64,000 nt of DNA, taken from Sodalis sp. Ffu. Its GTDB lineage: Bacteria; Pseudomonadota; Gammaproteobacteria; Enterobacterales; Enterobacteriaceae. Made by a program: the position numbers and the translations under genes. Shown in pieces: positions 1 through 10,251 of this stretch. The notes below the pieces were generated by a model that was given only the letters and a program-made list of their open reading frames with translations, was not told the DNA's origin and ran no database searches. The stretch spans positions 528,001-592,000 of the forward strand of contig CP072944.1 of NCBI GenBank assembly GCA_024748595.1. Direction: 5' to 3'. The first letter of the stretch is position 1; the number at the start of each line of letters is the position of its first letter.

Positions 1-387
1 AAACCCATTATTGGCATCTAACACGCAGGATGTATAGCCAGCACCTACTTGAATCAAGAGATTAAAATAGCGCGCAGGTTGAAATAGATATACGATCTAG
101 ATCTGATACAACATATTGCAGTCGTGCCACTGATGAGTTAATGTTAAAACATTCGCATCAATATTCACGATTTGTTTACCTTAATGTAAAAATAAAGTTT
201 TTTTAAGCAATATTTAGACCAAACATTTTGCGCTGCCGATCAGATTTTATGGGCAATGACCATAAACTACCTAGTGAAAGCATTAAGGCACTGTGTGAAG
301 CTAAGTCATAATAAGCAATAGAGAATTCTTGCTATGTTAACTGGTTAAGTATCTCAATAATATACATAGTCGTGAAAGCACAAGAGT
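1..387. other. Spacer downstream of lysS, no gene seen
   Basis: This AT-rich stretch lies beyond the 3' end of lysS. I see no open frame of useful length, no tRNA and no clear hairpin terminator, and I recognised no fossil gene in it. Confidence 0.5.
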
Positions 388-1908
388 TTATTTTTGTGGA
401 CGCAGGACCGGGAACAGGATTACATCACGGACAGTGTGGCTATTGGTAAATAGCATCATCAGACGGTCGATACCGATACCTAAACCAGCTGTAGGAGGCA
501 AACCATGCTCCAAAGCGACGACATAATCTTCATCATAAAAGATTGCTTCATCATCACCGGTGTCTTTTGCTTGTACCCGCTCGGCAAAACGTGCCGCCTG
601 ATCTTCCGCATCGTTTAATTCTGAGAAGCCATTGCCTATCTCGCGGCCGCCGATAAAAAACTCAAAGCGATCAGTGAAAAAGGGATTTTTGTCGTTACGT
701 CGAGCCAACGGCGATACTTCCGTTGGATAAGTTGTGATAAAGGTCGGCTGAATCAGATTCCTTTCCACAGTCTTTTCAAAAATTTTCGACTGCACTTGCC
801 CCAGACCCCACCTTGTATCCACTTTTAAACCTAACGATTGCGCGATAGCGATGGCAGTTACTATGTCGTCCAGATCCTGTGGTTGCGTTTCTGGACGATA
901 ATGGCAGATAGCTTCTTGCATGGTCATTTTTGTAAATGGCTTTCCAAAATCAAAGGTTTGGTCGCCATACTCTACAATGCTGCTGCCTAGGACCCGTTGG
1001 GTAAGGGTACGAAACAGATCTTCCACGAGTACAATCAAATCACGGTAATCTGCATAAGCCATATAGAGTTCCATCATTGTGAACTCAGGATTATGGCATT
1101 GCGATAGACCTTCATTACGAAAATTACGATTAATTTCAAATACCCGTTCAAAACCGCCTACCACCAACCGTTTCAGATAAAGCTCCGGTGCGATGCGCAA
1201 ATACATATCGATATCCAAAGCGTTATGGTGGGTGATAAACGGGCGTGCCATGGCACCACCAGGAATAGTTTGCATCATTGGTGTTTCCACTTCCATAAAG
1301 TTGTGGGCCATCATAAAGTGACGAATTTCTATCATAATACGTGAACGAACTTTAAAGATTTGGCGGGACTTCTCGTTGACGATCAAATCCAAATAACGCT
1401 GACGATAACGTGTTTCCTGATCGACCAAGCCATGAAATTTATCTGGCAATGGACGCATTGCTTTGGTCAGCAAACGAACTTCGCTGCAGTAAATAGATAA
1501 CTCGCCGCTACGGGTTTTAAATAATTTGCCGCGTGCACCAAGGATATCCCCTAAGTCCCATTTTTTAAACTGCTCATTATACAGGATTTTTGGCAGGTAA
1601 TCACTAGCAATATATAGCTGAATTTTCCCCCCTACATCCTGCAGTGTGGCAAACGATGCTTTACCCATAATTCGACGGGTTATCATGCGTCCGGCGATGC
1701 TGACGTTGATATTCAACGCTTCCAGTTCTTCATTACTTTTGTCAGCATATTGCGCATACAGCCGGTCAGAAACGGCGTCTCGACGAAAATCATTCGGGAA
1801 CGCAATACCCTCCTGACGTAGTTGCACCAGTTTTTCCCGGCGCAAGCGTAGCTCGTTGTTTAAATCTAGGACTTGAGAGATACTGCCTTGTGAGTGTGAT
1901 TCAGACAT
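388..1908 (-). CDS. lysS: Lysine--tRNA ligase, class II
   Basis: Cytosolic enzyme that charges tRNA-Lys. The 506-residue protein matches E. coli LysS (505) end to end. An N-terminal OB-fold anticodon-binding domain (about 1-150) is followed by the class II catalytic core, with motif 2 at FRNE (about 263-266) and motif 3 at [13 protein letters not shown] near the C-terminus. I start at MSESHSQG because the family begins there; an in-frame ATG 19 codons upstream would run into the 3' end of prfB. The gene lies 7 bases after the prfB stop, as in the usual prfB-lysS operon. One oddity: the motif 2 loop reads SQCHNPEF where E. coli has SVRHNPEF, so a normally conserved arginine is cysteine (residue 271). 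The frame is intact over its whole length, so I call it functional, with that residue worth checking. Confidence 0.97.
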   Translation of the reverse strand: MSESHSQGSISQVLDLNNELRLRREKLVQLRQEGIAFPNDFRRDAVSDRLYAQYADKSNEELEALNINVSIAGRMITRRIMGKASFATLQDVGGKIQLYIASDYLPKILYNEQFKKWDLGDILGARGKLFKTRSGELSIYCSEVRLLTKAMRPLPDKFHGLVDQETRYRQRYLDLIVNEKSRQIFKVRSRIMIEIRHFMMAHNFMEVETPMMQTIPGGAMARPFITHHNALDIDMYLRIAPELYLKRLVVGGFERVFEINRNFRNEGLSQCHNPEFTMMELYMAYADYRDLIVLVEDLFRTLTQRVLGSSIVEYGDQTFDFGKPFTKMTMQEAICHYRPETQPQDLDDIVTAIAIAQSLGLKVDTRWGLGQVQSKIFEKTVERNLIQPTFITTYPTEVSPLARRNDKNPFFTDRFEFFIGGREIGNGFSELNDAEDQAARFAERVQAKDTGDDEAIFYDEDYVVALEHGLPPTAGLGIGIDRLMMLFTNSHTVRDVILFPVLRPQK

Positions 1909-1915
1909 GGATTTT

Positions 1916-3013
1916 TCATAGACCTGCTTTAAGACTAGCTTCAATAAATTTATCCAGATCGCCATCCAGCACCGCCTGGATATTGCGCGTTTCTACGCCA
2001 GTACGCAGGTCCTTGATACGGGAATTATCCAGGACATAAGAGCGGATCTGGCTACCCCAGCCAATATCCGACTTAGTGTCTTCCAGCGCTTGTTTTTCAG
2101 CGTTCTTTTTTTGCTGTATGAATTCATACAGCTTGGCTTTAAGCTGTTTCATTGCCTGGTCTTTGTTTTTATGCTGCGAACGATCGTTTTGGCATTGAGT
2201 GACAATATTTGTCGGTAAATGGGTAATGCGTATTGCAGATTCGGTTCGGTTTACATGCTGACCACCGGCGCCAGAAGCGCGATAAACGTCGATGCGCAGG
2301 TCCGATGGATTAATTTTGATGTCAATATCGTCCTCTACTTCTGGATAAACGAACGCTGAACTGAACGAAGTATGTCGACGGCCACCGGAGTCAAATGGAC
2401 TTTTACGCACTAACCGGTGTACACCGGTTTCGGTACGCAACCAACCGTAGGCGTAATCACCGATAACCTTGATGGTGACAGATTTAATGCCAGCAACTTC
2501 CCCTTCCGATTCCCCGATGATCCCAGTTTTAAACCCGCGAGATTCCGCCCAACGCAAGTACATACGCAGAAGCATACTGGCCCAATCCTGCGCTTCGGTG
2601 CCACCAGAACCAGCTTGGATATCCACATAGCAATCAGCACTGTCGTATTTACCGGCAAACATCCGGCGTAATTCTAGCTGGGACAATTGAGATTCCAAGC
2701 CATTCAACTTAGTTTGGCTTTCTAAAAAAGTCTCTTCATCGTTTTCTTCTATAGCCAGTTCTAGCAAGCCATTTATGTCCTTTATACACTGTATGAGCTG
2801 ATCGATAGTTGCAACAATCCCCCCCAAAGATGAGCGCTCTTTACCCAACGCCTGTGCCCGTTCAGGTTCGTTCCAAAGATCAGGCTGCTCCAGCTCGGCA
2901 TTTGCTTCTTCAAGGCGTTCTTTCTTGAGATCGTAATCAAAGTAACCCCTCATAACGACTGTCCTTTCCGACAGATTCTTAATACGGTTTTTTAATGAAT
3001 TAATTTCAAACAT
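1916..3013 (-). CDS. prfB: Peptide chain release factor 2, without programmed frameshift
   Basis: RF2 ends translation at UGA and UAA on the ribosome. The 365-residue product shows the RF2 tripeptide SPF (in RKSPFDSGG) and the universal GGQ (in SGAGGQHVN) that enters the peptidyl-transferase centre. In most enterobacteria codon 26 is an in-frame UGA and a +1 frameshift is needed. Here the region reads AGG GGT TAC TTT GAT TAC, one base shorter than E. coli, so residues 21-28 run MRGYFDYD in a single frame. The autoregulatory frameshift is therefore lost, which is seen directly. The gene's own stop is TGA. It is cotranscribed with lysS downstream. recJ, the usual upstream partner, survives only as fragments. 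Confidence 0.97.
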   Translation of the reverse strand: MFEINSLKNRIKNLSERTVVMRGYFDYDLKKERLEEANAELEQPDLWNEPERAQALGKERSSLGGIVATIDQLIQCIKDINGLLELAIEENDEETFLESQTKLNGLESQLSQLELRRMFAGKYDSADCYVDIQAGSGGTEAQDWASMLLRMYLRWAESRGFKTGIIGESEGEVAGIKSVTIKVIGDYAYGWLRTETGVHRLVRKSPFDSGGRRHTSFSSAFVYPEVEDDIDIKINPSDLRIDVYRASGAGGQHVNRTESAIRITHLPTNIVTQCQNDRSQHKNKDQAMKQLKAKLYEFIQQKKNAEKQALEDTKSDIGWGSQIRSYVLDNSRIKDLRTGVETRNIQAVLDGDLDKFIEASLKAGL

Positions 3014-3524
3014 AGATTAATTTTCTCATCAAAGAGAGAGTGTGCGTATCAACTAGCTATTATTGATGCCACGCGCTAGGTAGCGGTTAGTGCACGCGAC
3101 TCGCGTTAGAAACAAAGAGACAAACTTGATAAAATTTCTTATACAAGTACTCCGCAGGAATAATCAGGGTAACCCAAAACAATGCCCTTGTTCCCAGTGG
3201 ACAATATTAGCGTGATATTCATAAAGAAAGGAGAACCATCGATGTTAAGGCGATAACATTAACTATATTGCCACACCTGCTAATGGTTTCTGCATTAACT
3301 TAAGGTGTTTGTAATCCACCATACTTTAATTAAACATATAATCTCCTGTCAAACAATAGATTACCTGCCTCCAGGTCCAGCATTACGCAGTAGTTCCGCG
3401 GTGGTCAGTGATAATTTTGCCCAGCTAACACCGATCCTACTATAATGATGTCAACAATCATTGACAGATCAAGTCCCTGTTAAGAGAGTTCAGCATGGCA
3501 GTAAATTAAAATGGAGCGCTCCCC

Positions 3525-3785
3525 TACTGATCAAACCAACTCTCTTCAGTCTGACACGCAATGCCCAGCAGGTAAAATAAAACGCTATACCTCAAGAATT
3601 TGATGCAACATCATAACCAGATGGAATAAACTGTCGAGCGCTCATCTCCTGGTGAGCAATATCTAGGGTACTTTTATGATGCGTGAAACTCCATCATAGC
3701 ATGTAGAAAAGATTCCCTATTTTGGTCCACCATGTCGATTATCACCCCGTCTATATATATAGTCACTGGCCCTAACTGATCGATA
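3525..3785 (-). pseudogene. recJ: Fragments of recJ (single-strand exonuclease)
   Basis: On the minus strand, immediately upstream of prfB where recJ belongs, frame-shifted pieces resemble RecJ. In order they are a stretch like the TVDNGI motif (PVTIYIDGVII, about 3735-3770), then RQFIPSGYDVASNS, stop, GIAFYFTCWALR (about 3545-3620), which parallels RecJ FPSK...LAGVGVAFYLMLALR, then SWFDQ. Identity is low and stops intervene, so the call rests on position, order and spacing together. Confidence 0.5.
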
Positions 3786-4029
3786 CCGATAGTTGATGGT
3801 AGTCTAGCGATGTGCGACGACATGTTCTGCGTAAATATTTCAGCAGAGGCCAAAATATTGGCTAGTACTCATCAGTATATCGCAAATAGTCATTTCATTG
3901 CACTACTAACTTATGTGTATAGCCTGACCTACACTGCTATTCCAACACCGCTGATAGATCTTGCGGACTATGATAAACCTGAAATCAGCATATATTTTTT
4001 AACAACAGCTCAGGAGTGCATGAATACTA

Positions 4030-4495
4030 TATTACATCCCAAAAGGGTATAATTGCTTGCCAATATCGATTTGGCTGGAGGATGGTAACGCATCGTAGTC
4101 CATCACTTTGGTAAATGCGTCCTTCGGGATTACGATATATCAAGGCCATATTTCTCTGCTTGGGCGCTAAATCCTTGGTATTGGTACGAAAATGCTAGAT
4201 AAGTAAAGTAATTCCCCAGGGCGTTATAGTGTTTGATTTTCTTACAGCTTATAGCAATCATCGCATGTGACATCAGTAAACACGGTCACGACATGTTTCT
4301 TCCTGCTCCGTTGAAGATGATCCTTGCATTTTGCAGTGCATTTAGGCAGCTTGTTAAGAAGCTGCTTGTGATATTGACGGTGTGGTCCCTGGGATAACAT
4401 GGCGCCATAATTTGAATACAGCACGTCACTTTTGTTTAATACGATTTTCACTCTAAACACTCGGAGTGTGTTGGAAAGTTAGCACTGTGGGCCCA
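4030..4495 (-). pseudogene. dsbC: Decayed dsbC (periplasmic disulfide isomerase)
   Basis: Translating the minus strand gives KIVLNKSDVLYSNYGAML, then HVVTVFTDVTCDDCYKL, which matches the DsbC active-site strand (HVITVFTDITCGYCHKL) with CDDC in place of CGYC. In shifted frames it continues as KHYNALGNYFTYLAF and KDAFTKVMDYDAL, parallel to E. coli DYNALGITVRYLAF and KAFDDVMAG. The signal peptide and the C-terminal end are not recognisable. At least two frameshifts separate the pieces, so no isomerase can be made. The ancestral order dsbC-recJ-prfB-lysS is preserved. Confidence 0.85.
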
Positions 4496-6239
4496 GGGCG
4501 TAAAAGGAGTGCCCTACATCCGCCTCATCTAGAATAAGAGGCGAGTAAAATATAGCCACAAAAAGAGAATAATACCAGGCTTTTCATAATAAAATAATCT
4601 TTATTCTGTAAATGGTAGCCAGGAGTGATCACACACCTAACTACCATTTCTCCCACTCCAATTGCATTAGCCGATGATTATGTCTTTGTACCTGTTATCA
4701 GTGCTAAGCCCTTGCTCAAGCTAATCTCAGACAAAGTTATCTTACTAATTTTAAGATCTTTAAATAAATACAATACTCTAGCAATTAAAAATTATGCTAA
4801 GCTAAACGATAAATGTTCAGTTGCACTGCATCCTATAGGATGCGCAGAAATATTTATTTGACAGGATATCTTGTGTTTTATAGCGCTAGGTTTATTGGAT
4901 GATCCTACAGATTGCCATAAGCTTATTAGCTAAAATACTGTTACTTCACAGTGAATCTTTTTATCCAATTTAACATTGGATGAAAGTAAATCAATACGAT
5001 TTAAACCAAGAACTTCTGTAGCATGGTTTTTAACAAAACAGCTTGTTAAATAACTGTCGCACAGCTTATTCCTAAAACTAGTAAGACCATCTAAAGTTGT
5101 TAGAATCTCTCTTGGTGACTCTAGAGTTAAGTAATTTTATTCAATGTTCTATGATGGCCATAGCTTTCCTATCTGCAATGTGTATGTAGTAATGTCAATT
5201 TTATGATTCTTCTGTAAGCTGGACAAATCAGTCTTTATCAATGTCTATACCAAACTCAAATATCTGCGAAATTAGCTTCGCCGCAGAACTTACTCTTACA
5301 TCAACTCGTACCATTTTAGAATCCCTGATCATCTCACTGGCGAGAACATGGGCACGGGATCTGTAATTGATACTTGACGTTCAATGGTCCGTATATCTTT
5401 AGTACTAAACTAATGCCTGCAGGCAGTAGTGATTATCGGTCAGCAACCGATGCACAAACTGTTCAGAAAAATTATTTACCACCACCTGGCTATAGTGCTT
5501 GTGCCATAGTAAAATGTTTTGAGTAGTAAGGAATTTTGATAACAAATATGTCAGTGATAGAGAGGGGGACACATGCTGGCCACGAATAAATTAGTTAGTA
5601 GGTACCCAGAATGACATGTTTGATATGCCTAGCAGGGGCTTAAAGAGCGGATGATTGACACGCCTGCTTTGACCAGAAGGAAAGACTCATGGTGATAGGG
5701 GAGTATCATCTAATATCTAAAAATAGTCCATCATTCGCGACATAACTGCTGCAGCAATAGGGGTAAGGAATATAAGTAAATCGAGTTAATTCAAGCCCAA
5801 GAAAATTATTTTCTGACGCAATTTCAGATGCATAGTGTCTCTCTTCACATTAAAATGGCAACATGTCAGAATTTTGTTTATCTCACTCCCTAAGCAAAAG
5901 CCTCATCGATTTCGATGGATCCAACGAGCAGAGCACTAGGTGATTGTATGTCTAACCAGTACAGAGTTATCCATAAATTGAGCAGTGCTCTGGGGCACTG
6001 CGTTTCACTGCAGCATTGCTCGAAAAACACAGGTAATAACGGATCCATATTGAAATGATGGTGTAAGATTTCAACCAAGCAGAATTCTGGCTAGTATTCC
6101 ATTACAAACGCCGCTAGCCTAATTATACAAAGTGCATAAGTTAGAAAAGTTTTTTACTTTATTTCTGAAGGAATATCTGGACAGCTCAGCCGCACGGCAT
6201 ATACTACTTTTTTTAAATTTCTTTCCCAGAAAAACCAAC
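4496..6239. other. Spacer between dsbC remnant and cnu, no gene recognised
   Basis: AT-rich, stop-rich DNA. The short frames at 4625-4861 (+) and 5890-6078 (-) show no family I know, no convincing ribosome site and no matching neighbour. xerD would be expected upstream of dsbC, but I could not find a trace of it. Confidence 0.4.
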
Positions 6240-6455
6240 ATGACTGCCTATGATTATTTGCTAAAATTTCGTAAAGTTAACACTTTTGAAAGTCTGGAAA
6301 AGCTGTTTGACCATTTAAATTATTCCTTGAATGATGATGCTGAAATTGTCAATATGTATCGTGCTGCGGATCATCGTCGCGCAGAACTAGTCTCCGGCGG
6401 GCGTTTATTCGATCTAGGACAAGTACCGAAAGCTGTCTGGCGATATGTAATTTGA
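6240..6455 (+). CDS. cnu: Hha/YmoA-family H-NS and StpA cofactor Cnu (YdgT)
   Basis: A 71-residue nucleoid cofactor that binds H-NS or StpA to modulate silencing. The protein from [12 protein letters not shown] to [10 protein letters not shown] aligns with E. coli Cnu without gaps and keeps the family core [24 protein letters not shown]. The frame stays open upstream to 6132, but that extension resembles nothing, so I start at the ATG at 6240, giving the family length. The ribosome site is weak. In E. coli cnu lies just upstream of ydgK and rsxABCDGE-nth; here rsxA debris and nth follow in the same order. Keeping this small regulator intact among ruins suggests use, or very recent loss of constraint. 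Confidence 0.9.
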   Translation: MTAYDYLLKFRKVNTFESLEKLFDHLNYSLNDDAEIVNMYRAADHRRAELVSGGRLFDLGQVPKAVWRYVI

Positions 6456-6856
6456 CCTTTCCATCTTCAGCTTTGTCCCATAATTAGTCTAACTCTCGGA
6501 CTATGTGTCATAGGGTATATTACCATGTAGACGATCATACTCATCTCTATGTGTATCGTTCAGCGAGCTCGTGTTTTATAGACCACCATGCATATAGAGC
6601 TTTCACCTTTTTAGAGATTGCGCCAGGGCTATTCTGTCTATCCGCGATAGCAGTGCTGTTGCTTCTTTATTCTTCAAGTGCTCACAATGTATTACTCAAA
6701 CCTCTTATTCTAGTTATTTGAATCCATTCCGGCGGAGCTGTCTGTTCGAATGTAGCTAAGTTGTTAAGCGCCTCTCCAATAATTGGAGAATATTCAACTT
6801 AGTCATTCTGTGGCAGTATTAAAATTATTTATTCATGTTCATCGGTAAAGTGATTG
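6456..6856. other. Spacer where ydgK would lie
   Basis: No supported gene. A 72-codon frame at 6503-6721 (+) has a hydrophobic C-terminal half, but I cannot match it to YdgK or another family. Confidence 0.35.
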
Positions 6857-7175
6857 CTTATCAGTACTGTCTTACTGATTAAATTTCTTAATTTATGCCT
6901 CGTTTCTAGCTGTATCCCAGAAAGTAAAGATGAACCTAGGTATGGATATGATCACCACGTTCGTAATGATGATTACGCAATTCCCGTCTAGCTTACCAAG
7001 CATATTTTAATCTGTTGCTGATCAATATCCCCTTATTTTAGACGCTAACGTATTTATCTTTTCCATCGTAGTAATGTGCAATTCACTGAATTGCTGGTAT
7101 AAAATCAGCTTTTCTTTTTACTATATCTGTTAGGGATAGCTTCTGGCTTTATTATAACCAACTGCGCAGTACAGA
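6857..7175 (+). pseudogene. rsxA: Decayed rsxA (SoxR-reducing/Rnf complex membrane subunit)
   Basis: Pieces of RsxA occur in order on the plus strand: TVLLIKFLNLCLV, KVKMNLGMDMITTFVMMIT (E. coli [20 protein letters not shown]), FIFSIVVM, VQFTELLV, and YLLGIASGFIITNCAV (E. coli YRLLGIFLPLITTNCAVLG). Frames change several times and stops interrupt. The position between cnu and nth is that of rsxABCDGE in enterobacteria. The remaining rsx genes are replaced by a short IS remnant and spacer. Confidence 0.75.
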
Positions 7176-7211
7176 AAACCGTGATTGTCTCATAATTTTC
7201 TGCAATCAACC

Positions 7212-7431
7212 AGCTTTGTTGAATCAATATAGACATGAACAATATTTTTTCTTACTATTATTATTCATGCTACTTGTTTAGTGAATATCCTGAGCAAAAT
7301 CTTTTTAACTTGTATTATTTTTATAATACAGCAGCAAAAAATAAAATAAGAACATTAGCGAGCCATTTGATAAGAGCATAATTGTAGCTTGGCTAACCAA
7401 TAATTTTAAATTTTGTTTATTCAATAAAGCC
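7212..7431 (-). mobile_element. IS903-like deletion derivative with both ends
   Basis: The left edge reads AGCTTTGTTGAATCAAT and the right edge GTTTATTCAATAAAGCC. These are degenerate copies of the IS903 terminal repeat GGCTTTGTTGAATAAATC in opposite orientation, about 220 bp apart. Reading leftward from the right end, the translation KFKIIG, stop, PSYNYALIK resembles the IS903 transposase N-terminus KFKITNWPAYNNALR. The interior is mostly deleted. Confidence 0.6.
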
Positions 7432-7688
7432 TCTGTTTAACTGTATCAAGTGGGGCTAGTGCTTAGTGTACACCAGCAGATACTGCTGGTGTACACTCCT
7501 TCCTCCTAAGGAAGGACTTATGTTAATTGCTAATCCCAATATATGCTCAAAAGCTTGCTTTTAAACCAAGATAAGACAACGCGCTTAAAATAATAATTTC
7601 CACCCACATCAACAGGCAACGCTAAAGCAATCCTAACATCGATACCAGACAGGCCAATAATTCCACAAACAGGAATAATTTTTAGCTG
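7432..7688. other. Spacer before nth with paired hairpins
   Basis: Contains a perfect 14-bp inverted repeat (7465-7478 with 7484-7497, 5-base loop), followed directly by a second 8-bp stem (about 7499-7518). No gene is visible; rsxE would be expected here. Confidence 0.5.
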
Positions 7689-8327
7689 ATGAATAAAATC
7701 AAACGTCATAAAATTCTGTACCGCCTGCATGCCAATAATTCGCATCCCACCACGGAACTGATCTACCATTCGTCATTCGAGCTGCTAATCGCGGTACTGC
7801 TCTCGGCACAGACCACCGACATCAATGTCAATAAAGTTACCATCAATTTATTTTCGGTGGCTAATAACCCCCTAGCTATGCTAGCCTTAGGGGTGGAAGG
7901 AGTTAAAACTTACATCAAATCCATTGGACTATTCAACAACAAAGCGAAAAATATTATTAAAACCTGCCGCCTACTGCTGGAGCACCATCAGGGTGAGGTG
8001 CCAGAAGATCGCACCTCGTTGGCAGCACTTCCAGGCGTTGGCCGCAAGACCGCCAATGTTGTGCTCAATACAGCTTTCGGCTGGCCGACTATCGCGGTTG
8101 ATACTCATATTTTTCGCGTCTGCAACCGTACCCATTTTGCGGTGGGGAAAGATGTGAAGGCCGTCGAACAAAAGCTATTAAAAGTTGTTCCAAAGAAGTT
8201 CAAGGTTCACTGCCATCACTGGCTTATACTGCATGGCCGCTATACCTGTACTGCTCGAAAACCGCTCTGTGGTACTTGTCTAATTGAAGATCTATGTGAA
8301 TTTAAAAACAAGCATTATGCTCCGTAG
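7689..8327 (+). CDS. nth: Endonuclease III, DNA glycosylase/AP lyase
   Basis: Removes oxidised pyrimidines and cleaves the abasic site in base excision repair. The 212-residue product aligns with E. coli Nth (211) throughout. The helix-hairpin-helix LPGVGRKTAN contains catalytic Lys120, and Asp138 lies in AVDTH. The four cysteines of the [4Fe-4S] cluster are present at 187, 194, 197 and 203 (C-X6-C-X2-C-X5-C). It normally ends the rsx operon; here it is separated from upstream genes by decayed DNA and must have its own promoter. Confidence 0.97.
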   Translation: MNKIKRHKILYRLHANNSHPTTELIYHSSFELLIAVLLSAQTTDINVNKVTINLFSVANNPLAMLALGVEGVKTYIKSIGLFNNKAKNIIKTCRLLLEHHQGEVPEDRTSLAALPGVGRKTANVVLNTAFGWPTIAVDTHIFRVCNRTHFAVGKDVKAVEQKLLKVVPKKFKVHCHHWLILHGRYTCTARKPLCGTCLIEDLCEFKNKHYAP

Positions 8328-9079
8328 TCTACGTCCTATGCCCATGGCCTGCCGGGTGGCTATTGTTGTATGTCAGCTTATCTTTTTTTAATGATACTTA
8401 AAGAATTATTAGTATAGCAATGTGGAGTATAGCAATGTGGGAACAGATTTTATGCCCTGCTATCACAAACCTGCTCTTACGGGGCATCTCAGTGTCAATT
8501 ACTTATCATCTAAACCTAACTATAGCAATCAGCAGTCATTTCGTGAATAGTGGGTGCATCTTGCCTTTTAAAAACTTGACTACGCCTCATCAATTATCAT
8601 GAGCAATACCTCACCAGTAGTAAAAAATTAAATTCTAACAGTCCGGATTTTTAATGGAAACAACATTAGCTGAATAATACAAGAATGCTATAACTAGCAC
8701 CTACATTGCATGGCAAGGTAAAAATTGAAAATCATTCATTGGAAACAATACACCTAGCTGATGTATTTTATTCAATACTTTTATCGCCATAATTTTCTAT
8801 CCGTGCATCGTAGTTTGGTATCTCATAAGTCAAATAGCTGTTCTATTATCATCATTTTTATTAAATGTTGCTCCAGAATCTGATGCTTATCAGCATAACT
8901 AGCCAGTTTTTAGTTAATTTGATTTCTTTAGCCAATCGTATATGATAGTTATCATGCATATTATATCATTGATCTCTTAGACGCTTTTTAACCATATTTT
9001 ATTCCTTTTACCAAAGACCATCAGTCCAATAGTAATAAATATGAGCAATGTTGTCGCATTTAGAGATTCTTATTTAAAA
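8328..9079. other. Spacer downstream of nth
   Basis: AT-rich and stop-rich. A short frame at 8420-8602 has no recognisable family. I see nothing else to annotate. Confidence 0.4.
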
Positions 9080-9240
9080 TATTAACATCTTGAGCCGTTT
9101 ATTGATGCAAGTAAAATCCAGGCAACCTAAAGAAATATTTATTAGAGGTTATAAAGTTTGTAATGCTCTTGCGTCAAAAAAGATTTATTTCACTATTAAT
9201 TAGTAGTGATATTCATCTCTGAATAACTAACTAGATGACT
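9080..9240 (-). mobile_element. IS903-like transposase fragment
   Basis: The minus strand translates to PLINISLGCLDFTCINKR, parallel to the IS903 transposase segment IFKLMGLSLRCPDYSLVSRR. No terminal repeats are clear, and the fragment is interrupted by stops. Edges are approximate. Confidence 0.55.
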
Positions 9241-9395
9241 TTTTGCATACTAGATAGTTACAGCTAAAATATTTAATACAGCCCAAGTGAAAATTGTATA
9301 CAATTTGCAATATGTCAATGAACCATGCATGCTTAAGGTTAATGGTAACCTATAGATTTAAAAAAACCGAATAATAATTTGTGATTTTCTTAAAC

Positions 9396-9485
9396 TGGCG
9401 GTGAGGGAGGGATTCGAACCCTCGATACATTTTTGCGTATACACACTTTCCAGGCATGCTCCTTCAGCCACTCAGACACCTCACC
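9396..9485 (-). tRNA. serW/serX type: tRNA-Ser(GGA)
   Basis: A 90-base class II tRNA on the minus strand, including an encoded CCA. The acceptor stem GGTGAGG pairs with CCTCACC. The anticodon loop CTGGAAAG carries GGA, a long variable arm follows (GTGTATACGC...GTATCGA), and the T arm contains GGGTTCGAATCCC. It is almost identical to E. coli tRNA-Ser(GGA), which reads UCC and UCU codons. Confidence 0.96.
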
Positions 9486-10251
9486 ATAACATAAATGGTT
9501 CAACAGAGCTTTCTACTATAAAGATTCACCAATTGTGAATCAAGTATATAATTTATTAATAACAACTGATTGCTTCAATCACCATGCAAGCTAACAGATT
9601 AAAAATAATTTACCGTTTCTTATATCTATACTGAAAAATATAATAAAATAATTAGTATTAATTATACTTTTAAATTTCTTATAGAAGAATTAAATTCACA
9701 CATAAAAAAGAAATTTATTCAATAAATATATTTAACGAAAATAAATTATTTGGTTCTGGTTAAATATATCAGTCAGAATTACCTAGCTCTGTAAGCATTC
9801 CAAATTTTTATAAACGTCCTTACATTAGTCAACATGTTAAAATGTTAATATCATAGCTTATATTTATTGATTAAACTAGACTGCAGCTCTTTACTGATGG
9901 ATAGTTAGCAGACACGATCAAGAAAAATTTTCTATCTTAACTTTTAGTGCACGAATCCAGTAACTGAGTTATATAAGGAAAAACTCAACAATGGCACAGA
10001 TTTATTTACATCTATTACCGGATGGTAGCAAGAGTGTATCTCTTCTTGAATACTTTAAATATTTACCTTGATCCATCTCCTGTAAACTATAATCTAGTTT
10101 TCGCTTGTGTTATTTATATAACAATAGTATAATTTTAATAATAATAATGAAGTTGAGTTCACACTATTAAACCAAAAAAGTCTATGGCGTCTGTTGTTTT
10201 TTCATTTAGAATACCTCTTTCATGACACTAAACAGGCCTTGGATAATCTCT
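9486..10251. other. Spacer between tRNA-Ser and dsbB
   Basis: Very AT-rich. The only item of note is a 26-codon frame at 9991-10071 (+) preceded by AAGGA 10 bases upstream. It matches nothing I know and may be chance. nhaB, the usual upstream neighbour of dsbB, is not detectable. Confidence 0.4.

Noticed and set aside
2417-2671. Open frames on the opposite strand of prfB
   Set aside because: They lie inside a well-conserved gene and show no family of their own; they are shadows. The same applies to frames inside uvrB, prc, lolD, gapA, gshB, purB and pabB.
6503-6721. Hydrophobic frame in the ydgK position
   Set aside because: No detectable resemblance to YdgK beyond hydrophobicity.
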